A stretch of 64,000 nucleotides of DNA from Epinephelus fuscoguttatus (taxonomy: Eukaryota; Chordata; Actinopteri; Perciformes; Serranidae). Shown here in pieces: positions 56,098-64,000 of this stretch (within the stretch, counting starts at the first letter, position 1; every line of letters starts with the position of its first letter). Position numbers and translations under genes: made by a program. The notes beneath the pieces are model-generated. The model was not told the DNA's origin. It ran no database searches and saw only the letters and a list, made by a program, of their open reading frames with translations. The stretch lies in assembly GCF_011397635.1 (NCBI RefSeq), contig NC_064775.1:20442954-20506953 (forward strand), read 5' to 3'.

Positions 56098-57034
56098 TGG
56101 AGTAGCTGGAGAGTTGAAAGCACTGGCGTGGGATTTTTTTTTACTATGAAGTCATCAGCTATTAGTCATCATACTTGTCAACAAATATACAGATCAATAC
56201 TACTGTGAAAAAGCGCATGAATAATGTGAATACTGTGGGCATTAGCTTGAAATGTGGCTTTGTTAATCATTCTGGCAGACACAAGCAAGTGGAGGTAAAG
56301 CAGCAGCAGCAGCAGCTCCTGTCTGTGCAGTGCTACTAAACACATACAAGTCTAAAGGCCTCAAACATTTAAGGCTGGCTCCAAATCAATGCCACAATTA
56401 CCAAAACACAAACAAACAAGACTGGGGGAGAGGACTGATTGAACTGTTTTGACACAGCGGTTAAAAGGATGCTGAACCTTCCCATCAAAGCTCACTGGCC
56501 GACTGGCAGCGGTTCAAGAGCGAGCAGAGAATGAGACAATCTCATTACAAACATCTTTAACACCAAATCCTCAAATCTATGCGTGCTGAGTCATCACATG
56601 AGTCTGAATGGCTGCAGGTGGATGGCTGCTGAGCTATTAACCTTTTAAGCGGGGAAAATGTGTTCAAACCAGCAGAGGACATTTATGTGTATCTTCAGAG
56701 GATCCAAGCTCTACTCTATGACTCTTTTCAGCCATCTTAAAGTGCCGCTTCATTTGTGGAAAAGGTTGAAATTCACTTATGAAGGAACATAAAAGCCTAC
56801 ATTTATTGACAACCAACATAACATTAATATTTAAGGTGCAGGAATAAAGAGGCAAGGTGTGTCGGATCCAGGAGGATGGCTAGCCCAGAGTGTGACTCGA
56901 GGAGAGCACGGAGACCAGAGCAGAAGGAGCGCGAAGGAAGCAGCAGCAGCAGCAGAAGCGGCGAGGTGACACCGCATCAGAAGCAGCACAGCAGTCGGCA
57001 GGCTATCCAGGGTTGGTCTGTAGCCTGGGTCATA

Positions 57035-57470
57035 AAGGGATGGACAGGTTTGACGTGTTGTTGGTTCAGAGATGGTCTTCTGCAGACCTTGGTTGTAACC
57101 AGTGGTTATTTGAGTTACTGTTGCCTTTCTATCATCTTGAACCAGTGTGGCCATTCTCCTCTGACCCCTGGCATCAACAAGGCATTTTCACCCAGAGAAC
57201 TGCTGCTCACTGGATATTTTCTCTTTTTCGGACCATCCTCTGTAAACCCTAGAGATGGGTGTGTGTGAAAATCCCAGTAGATCAGCAGTTTCTGAAAGCC
57301 TGTCTAGCACCAACAACCATGCCACGTTCAGTGTCACTTAAATCACCTTTCTTCCCCATTCTGATGCTCGGTTTGAATTTCAGCAGGTCGTCTTGACCAT
57401 GTCTACATGCCTAAATGCATTGCTGCAATGTGATTGGCTGATTAGCTATTTGCAAAGTGGCCGGTGAGTG
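57035..57470 (-). mobile_element. Tc1/mariner transposase fragment
   Basis: The minus strand reads RMATLVQDDRKATVTQITTG and YNQGLQKTISEPTTRQT, the N-terminal helix-turn-helix region of a Tc1-like transposase. It is preceded by KEKISSEQQFSG and an upstream part with ATCTACTGGGATTTTCACAC. The match stops near 57040, and the plus-strand frame MASPECDSRR across it is a shadow. Confidence 0.85.
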
Positions 57471-57479
57471 TATATACTC

Positions 57480-59350
57480 TAGCATTGCTTGAGGACGCAA
57501 ACATGTCGATGGCAGGTGGGAAGGAGCGTTTTGAATGGGCACTGCACTCGTTCACAAAATACGCAAATACAGAATAAAGAGGAAATGGTGTAATTGCTCT
57601 TACATTGATCATAAATGAGTGCACGTGTTTTCAAAATGCATGAACGTCACCAAAAGTTGGCAAAACCAATCTTCTCCTGGTGGATGAAGACGTAAATGAG
57701 GAATTCCTTTTACATTTGGTGGCATCTGAATGGTACATCAAACACAGTGACTAGTTTGGTAAATTATTTGAATTTGTTCTCTCACCTCACGCCATAAGAT
57801 AACATATTTCACTATTCTATGTTGCAGACACAGCTACATACATTTTCTAATATCTTCATGTCTGGCTGGAGGCCCTTTGAGATTGTTTTCTCTCCCATTA
57901 CATAGGGTCCATATTCCAAATACATTTTTATTTTGTCATCCTTTATTCAAAACCTGCTCCTTGCAAGCCTCCAGGTTGTGACAGCTTGTTCCCCGAACTG
58001 TTTTCTTCTCAGAGATGAAAAAACAATCAAGAGGTGTCATTATGTAAAAAACCAGCATCTTATTTGATCCTGTGATCTTTACCTTGCTGCCACTTAGCAG
58101 ATACGCAGTAAAAAGGGAGAAAATAGTGAACCTGTCAGCTGTGTACAGGCCTGTAGTTGTCCCCCTGGAATAATAAGGGAGGCAGAGTCTATTTAAACAC
58201 TATCTCCATGACCTCTTGGCGCACAGCAGCTGTGCAGGGATCTACAGGATTAACCGGCGCCTCTCAGGTAAGCTGATTCATAATAAATAGCAGCAACGCT
58301 TTGAAAATACCCATAACAGCACATTAGCATTGAAATGAGGTAGCACTTTTGTCAGAAGGTAGTTCTGGGTCACAGAGACAAACATTGAATACTGCCGCAG
58401 GGACTTCAGCACACACTTGGCTGTCCCCTCCTCGGCCCTGTACGCCTACATCGCTAATGTCAATAGTGTTAACATCCCGGCTCGTTTGCAGAGGAGCAGG
58501 GGATGAATTTCTTTAGAGAGCTGGAAGCCATCCATTTTGGAAAGAATTCACCTGAACCTCGCTGCACATTATTCGCTACATCCATGGCAGACTTTTCGAC
58601 ATAAAATTTAATGCAAAGCCACGAGGTGTGTGAGATTCCATTCTTCACCTCAACCAGCTGTAAAACATTTCTTACCTTTATATAGGCCATTACAGCAGGC
58701 AACCTGTCCAGCACCCTTACCTGCCGTAAAAGTTCTCCGGATTTCAAAAGGCAAGTGCATAAATAATAAGAACATTCTGTCTCTGCGAGGACAGCAATTT
58801 TGTCTTTTGTCGAACACGTAATGTGAATTCTGCACTCCAGGAAACATCTAAGTGGCAGCTCTATGGGGCTGCGCTCAAGTCACATAAGAGCAAAATCACG
58901 TTATGCCGGTAATTAAAATTATAGAGGGAAGCAGAGCCGGATGTGAGGCACAGTTCTATACCTGCCAAGCTCAGATGTCAAAAACTGAGTTTTTATGGTT
59001 TATTCAAAATCCCATCAATGGTCTGTTCTCTCAAGTGAGTACTGCACAGCACAGATTGTTCTTTCAACGGCAAACAGAAGCTTTCCTGCCTCTTTCTGTT
59101 CTTTTATTTAGGAGCCTATTACACTGTGTTCAGTCAGATGGAGCATCTGGAGTCGACATGCTGGGTGTCAGCCTCTTTTCCGAGAAATTTAGAATCTAGT
59201 TTAATCACTCAAGGTAAATAACACCTTCAGACGTTTAGTGCAGATGAAATAAGTGCATATGTGTGACACAATCTACAGAAAAAATGTTGGCATGAAACAT
59301 TTCTGCAAACTATGGATACCTTACATTTGCTCATTGTTATGTAGAGGATA
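57480..59350. other. Long stretch without recognised gene
   Basis: I see no exon with a recognisable product and no clear transposon. A donor-like GCGCCTCTCAGGTAAGC at about 58256 is isolated. Confidence 0.4.
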
Positions 59351-59354
59351 TGTT

Positions 59355-60255
59355 TATGTTTCAACATAATGACTTAAGTTGTTCTTTTATCTCAGACGTG
59401 TTAGGATGTTACATACCTTGACATGTTTCGGTGGAAACTTCTGCCTTCCTCAGAAGTGTCACTCGGTCGTGGTTGTGACGCGTCTTTATCAGCTGATCTG
59501 TCAATCAGCTGATATTACACACCGAGGACAACAAATACCGGCGCTGGATCAGTCAAAAACTGACGGTCATGCCACCTGCTGTCCGTCTGCCGCCTCTCCA
59601 GGACGCTGCTCAAGGTGTGGGAGATCATGAAGGCCCCCTCGTCCCTGTTCATCGTCCCTGGGTCCCGCTTCCTTATTTCAATAGCCTCCCTGATCCAGCG
59701 CCAGTATTTGTTGTCCTCGGTGTGTATGACTCTGGCCTTGTCCCAGTCCATAAGATGATTTTCCCTTTTGCAGTGATCTGTTATGGCTGATTTGTAGGTT
59801 TCTTGTTGTGCCTTTTCTTTTAATGATCTCGTTTGTCTTATTTTCGTCTCCTTCTCGCATTCCTTTTGATGTTCTTTTTTGCTTGTGCTGAAGCTCCTCC
59901 CTGTCTCCCCGATGTATGTTTTATTGCATGATTGGCATGGTATCTTGTATATGGCATTGCATTTATTGTTTTGTTCGATCTTGTCTACGATGAACAGGGA
60001 CGAGGGGACATTCATGCTCTCCCACACCTGGAGCACCGTCCTGGAGAGGGGGCAGACTGACAGCAGGTGGTGTCACGCCTCCCTAATATCAGCTGATTGA
60101 CAGATCAGCTGATAAAGACGTGTCACTACCACCACCAAGTGACACTTCTGAGGAAGGCGGAAGTTTCTGCTGAAACATGTCAAGGTATGTAACATCCTAA
60201 CATGTCTGAGATAAAAGTACAACTAAAGTCGTTATCAGAAACTAAAGACATATTG
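59355..60255 (-). mobile_element. Penelope-like element fragment with GIY-YIG domain between inverted arms
   Basis: The minus strand at about 59970-59690 reads AIYKIPCQSCNKTYIGETGR, then RSFSTSKKEHQKECEKE, ITDHCKRENHLMDWDKA and YWRWIREAIEIRKRDPG. This is a GIY-YIG nuclease of the kind at the C terminus of Penelope-like retroelements. The flanks are inverted copies of each other: GATGTTACATACCTTGACAT at 59407 against ATGTCAAGGTATGTAACATC at 60177, and TCAGCTGATCTGTCAATCAG against its inverse. The arms reach inward into coding DNA (MNRDEGAFMISH on minus, MNRDEGTFMLSH on plus). No reverse transcriptase part remains. Confidence 0.8.
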
Positions 60256-60339
60256 AACACCATTGAACTTTATGTTTCAACAATGCTGTGGTTAATGGGT
60301 GATTAGGATTAGGCAGAAAAACCAATTGGTTCTGGTTCT

Positions 60340-61190
60340 GAAACAGTTTGCTACAAAACACCCACCTTTGGAGTCCAAATACCACTGGAAAACACAGAAG
60401 AGTTACTACAAAACACCCATGTTTGGAGCCTAAATGCCCCTGGAAATACACCAATGGGTCACTAAAAAACACCAATGTTTGAGCATAAAAAGCCAATGGA
60501 AACACAGCAACAGTTTGCTACAAAATACCCAAGTTTGGAGCCTAAACGTCGTTGGAAAAACACAGACAGGTTGCTACAAAACACCCATGTTTGGAGCCTA
60601 AAAGCCGATGCAAACATGCTAACAGGTCGCTATAAAACACCCACATTTGGAGCTTACAAGCTGATGTAAACATGTCAACAGGTTGCTACAAAACACCCAC
60701 AATTTGAGCCTAAAAAGCCACTGGAAACTCACAAATGAATCACTACAAAACACCCTTGTTTGGAGCCTAAAAAGCTGCTGTTAAACACACCAACCTAAAC
60801 TTACCTGGAAAAACACAGAGGGGCTGCTACAAAACACCCATGTTTAGAGTGTAATAGCCAATGGAAACACATCAACAGGTCGCCAAAAATGAAGAAACAC
60901 AGCAACAGATTGGTTACTACAAAGCACCCACATTTGGAGCCTAAAAAGCCACTGGAAATGCAACAATGGGTCACTACTAAAAAACACATTTGGAGCCTTG
61001 AAGCTGATAGAAACAAGCTGACAGGTCGCTACAAAACACCCACAACTGCAACCTAAAAGCAAATGGACACACACAAACAGTTTACTGACAAACACCTATT
61101 TTTGGAGCCAAAAAGCCATTGTAAACACACTGACGGGTTGCTACAAAACACCCACGTTTGGAGCCTTAAAAGCCACTGAAAACAGGCAAT
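60340..61190. repeat. Minisatellite with about 52-58 bp unit
   Basis: The unit GGTTGCTACAAAACACCCAT, GTTTGGAGCCTAAAAGCC, TGGAAACACA repeats about 15 times with substitutions and small indels. The open frames across it are by-products. Confidence 0.9.
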
Positions 61191-61910
61191 GACTTCCTAA
61201 AACACCATTAGTTTCATTGTGTGACATGTGTCACCATCCGTCACCACCTCTGGGTGACAAAGTCAGCTCATATACTACATCACTTTAGAAGCATAAATAA
61301 ATGTGTGAAATGTGCGAATGTAACATGGACATCAACATTTTCCTCTGGCCACTGGGCTGATTTGTGTCGACAGAAAGGAGAAATTAAAACCAATAAAAAT
61401 CCAACCAGTTGAAGAGAATGTTTTCCTAGCAGTGCTTCATTCCTGTCCACTTTTTGGCTAATGTCCACATAATAATGTGATTATATGTACCCACTGGGAA
61501 TATAAAAGGATTACAATTTCAATTAATAACCAAACATGGCTTCTCAAAGCTCCAAACACTTAAACCTTCCGTGAACAAGAATTGTAACAGCTGCATATCT
61601 CGTTCATAAATACAAATCAAAACGGATGCCACTTTCAATTACGTCCTCAAGAAACACTGTGACATGTTTCATTACTGTCAAATACTATGTTATGTATCCC
61701 ATGCATTACATGACTGAGACCAGTGTTAAGTCATTATTAATAAATGCTGCATGTAGCTGAGGCGGAGCTGTTGTTGAGGTGGATTGTTGCAAAAATGCTT
61801 TATTGGCCATTATCACGTCAAATCGGGATTGGAGTCAGCTCCCACCTTGACAACTGAAGAAAGACTTGTATAAGCTAGCTGTGAAGTGCTATACATCACC
61901 ACCTTACTGC
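61190..61910. other. Intergenic stretch without recognised gene
   Basis: Nothing supported beyond a short AT-rich background. Confidence 0.4.
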
Positions 61911-61912
61911 AA

Positions 61913-62073
61913 AAACAAACTGTCCTTGGCAGATAATGTTCCATACAGTTGCTTGAGCTGGCTGATTTTCCTCTCCGCGAGACATTTGTCAGGTTTCTCT
62001 GACACCGGGACAATTTCTGCTCCTTGCTCGTATATCACAAAGGTGATGAGTTCTTTTCTGAAGACGTCAGCCT
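61913..62073 (-). other. Possible exon of an unidentified gene
   Basis: Minus-strand CGACTATTTTAG is followed by an open frame ADVFRKELITFVIYEQGAEI, VPVSEKPDKCLAERKISQLK and QLYGTLSAKDSLFLQ with a stop. The composition is protein-like and an acceptor precedes it. Upstream DNA (62085-62238) is open in another frame and contains a CGG/CCG-rich stretch at about 62185-62225. I do not recognise the product; it may be a gene relic. Confidence 0.35.
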
Positions 62074-62279
62074 AAAATAGTCGCACTGACATTCTAAATC
62101 GCACATGACATTCACAAAGTGAGGAGAAAACTTTCCATCTGTTAACTTGCTGCTCCACTTCAACTCTGACGTGGCCGAGCGAGATCTGGCGGCGGCGGCG
62201 CCGGTGGCGGCGGCAGTGGCGGGGTAGCCATCACACATGCCGATATGGCAGATGTGACTGAAAGGTGCTCTTTAGGTTC

Positions 62280-63830
62280 AGACACCTGCATCAAGCAGCC
62301 TGGCATTAGCTCATGATGCCGCTGTGGTAGCTGTCACTACAGCTGAGCGTCTCTGCAAGAGAATGCCATTTTCCCCGCTTCGTTTCTTCAGACCCCTGCT
62401 GCTCGGTCTGCAGTTTAGTCATCAACCTCTGACATTTATCAGCTTTCCTCCAACCCTGGCTCCTCCAAAACACCTTTTCACTAGCCAGGAAGAAATGGTG
62501 AGAGTTCAGGGAGGCTTCAGAAAGGTTTATGAAGGACGATGCCCCACTCTCCTGTTTCATCTGCCCTGGCTGTGAGAGTTTGGCAATGAGGGCAACAGAT
62601 GAGGGCAGCAGTAAAGGGTTTTGGGAAAGTGGCTCATGCTTGCTCTTGTCTGTAGTGCACCAAGGCAAAGGCTGTCCTCACCAGAAAAACTACAGCAGTG
62701 ATTGTTCATGTGCCTGTAACAACCTATGTTTATGTCTTTTAGTGGCTGTGTAAATTGTAGGCTCAGTTTCCTGTGAAAAGCAAAGTAATGAGACATCACA
62801 AGGCCCCTTAAAGTCCTCCTGAAATTGATATTTGAGCGGTGTAGAGCTACAAGAGGGATTTAAATCAAATCCTTTGCATTTGATATTGTCGACTTACAAA
62901 ACTAAAATAAAAAATATATATGCATAGGAAATATAATAGTTTTAGTCTTTGTCTATTTGGTCAAATTGTCAATACAACAAGCGCAAGGAGGCATTGGTGT
63001 GTATATTTATTGAGACTGGGAAGTCTACATGACTGTGATTCAACTGCCTTCACAGTGTGTTGTGTTTGTATTGTAATAACGATGTTGAACTTACTCAGTT
63101 ATGCCCCTGACAAATGCCCGCCTTATTATTATAAAAAAAATAAAGAAGAAAACCTAAAATTAGTGCTGAAACCAATAAACTAAACCAAAAACTCAACATT
63201 TACAGCGAGTAAAACCTCAAGAACTTACTGAAACTACACTGAATTGAAAACAAAAACAAAGTCCAAATAAAACCTAATGGAAAATATAAACCTATAATAA
63301 AAAAATAAATACAAATAAAGCCCCCACTCCCAGTTTAACTGTTGTTTATCAAATCTTGTTTCATTCTTTTGCTGTCCACATACAAAGCCTTTTATTTAGG
63401 AGGTAGCTGCCAAGAGAAAGGTGGAAATTCTCCCAGGTCGGACTTGGAATAAAAAAAACAGACCGGCCCCTCAGAACCCACCTGGAGTTACAGTACAATA
63501 CCCACCATCAACCATTCAGCCACACTTTACAAGACTAATTCAATAAAAAGGGACTGAAATAGAAGAAGAATATAATATGTCTCATGTTAAAAGCATGAGC
63601 GTCGGCAACCCTGCTGAGCATTAGCTGATAAGGTAACATTACATTTACATTGTACAGCTCTCTGTATTTTTCCCACATTTCACTCACTGTACGCTAAGTA
63701 CAGGTATTTAAAGGCGACACAGTCAGTCCACTTGATTTGGACAGTCACCACAGTGCTGTTTCAGTCAGTCTTGCTGCATGGTTGGATGTTGATTTTACAC
63801 AGGTGAACACCATCGGCATCCAACAGTCAG
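62280..63830. other. Intergenic stretch without recognised gene
   Basis: No recognisable domain in any frame, no RNA gene, and an AT-rich tract around 63130-63320. Confidence 0.4.
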
Positions 63831-63834
63831 TGGC

Positions 63835-64000
63835 CCTATGTTCACATTATTTTGTGTCTAAGTGACTAAAGCGAACAACAGTTTTTGAAACTGATCCAGT
63901 ATTGAGAAGACAGGCAGCAATGTAACCACACAGGGTGTGTTTTCACCTTCAATTTACGTCCAGCAAAAGTGTTTGCTTTTGCCACTGCCATGTTGAGGTT
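63835..64000. mobile_element. Edge of another foldback element copy
   Basis: TTTTGTGTCTAAGTGACTAA, TCCAGTATTGAGAAGACAGG and AAAGTGTTTGCTTTTGCCAC match the left arm of the element at 36366. It runs out of the window. Confidence 0.6.

Noticed and set aside
56876-57268. 130-codon plus-strand frame starting MASPECDSRR
   Set aside because: Its second half is the antisense of a Tc1/mariner transposase fragment and its first half is an AGC-repeat stretch.
58469-59199. Several 60-98 codon frames between the Tc1 and Penelope-like fragments
   Set aside because: They lack domains, occur on both strands, and no convincing pair of splice sites links them.
60340-61190. CRISPR-like array
   Set aside because: The repeats are contiguous with no unique spacers and the genome is a vertebrate's; it is a minisatellite.

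Overview
The window looks like a gene-containing stretch of a teleost fish chromosome, probably percomorph-like. The genes are spliced with GT-AG introns. The intergenic and intronic DNA is packed with fish-type repeats: a tRNA-derived SINE with an L2-like tail, L2/Rex1, I-like and L1-like LINE remnants, Tc1/mariner pieces, hAT MITEs, a Penelope-like fragment and long foldback elements. I joined exons by hand. For N6AMT1, GART, a THAP gene and a peptidase-like gene, every splice phase closes and the total CDS is divisible by three.

Layout. 1-5.3 kb: the 3' half of a SLAIN-family gene (+), a microtubule plus-end protein, ending at a canonical WRDGCY terminus with two polyadenylation signals. 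7.9-9.6 kb: complete N6AMT1/HEMK2 (+), a glutamine methyltransferase with an NPPY motif. 9.7-10.2 kb: a duplicated copy of the 3' end of GART. 13.3-15.1 kb (-): a four-exon THAP zinc-finger gene whose last codons run, out of frame, through two orphan integrin-alpha exons. 15.4-21.0 kb: a repeat graveyard. 21.9-40.0 kb (-): complete GART, with 21 coding exons, 1018 residues and a 5' UTR exon. It is the trifunctional GARS-AIRS-GARTase of de novo purine synthesis, and several of its introns hold nested transposons. 41.1-43.1 kb: an LTR element without proteins, with a tRNA-Pro-like primer binding site and a 5-bp target duplication. 45.2-52.8 kb (-): a 287-288 residue protein I cannot name, with a papain/C39-like Cys...His...Asn/Asp arrangement. 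54.4-64 kb: no confirmed gene. It holds a convincing last exon of an unidentified minus-strand gene, weaker exon candidates, a Tc1 fragment, a Penelope-like GIY-YIG fragment between long inverted arms, a minisatellite and the edge of a foldback element.

The confirmed genes do not form a functional pathway; this is ordinary vertebrate synteny. The unusual content is structural: a duplicated GART tail, a THAP/integrin chimera, a foldback family with arms of hundreds of bases, and two AT-rich arrays of the same unit flanking the peptidase-like gene's promoter. I found no CRISPR array, operon-like system or rRNA. The tRNA-like segments all look SINE-derived.
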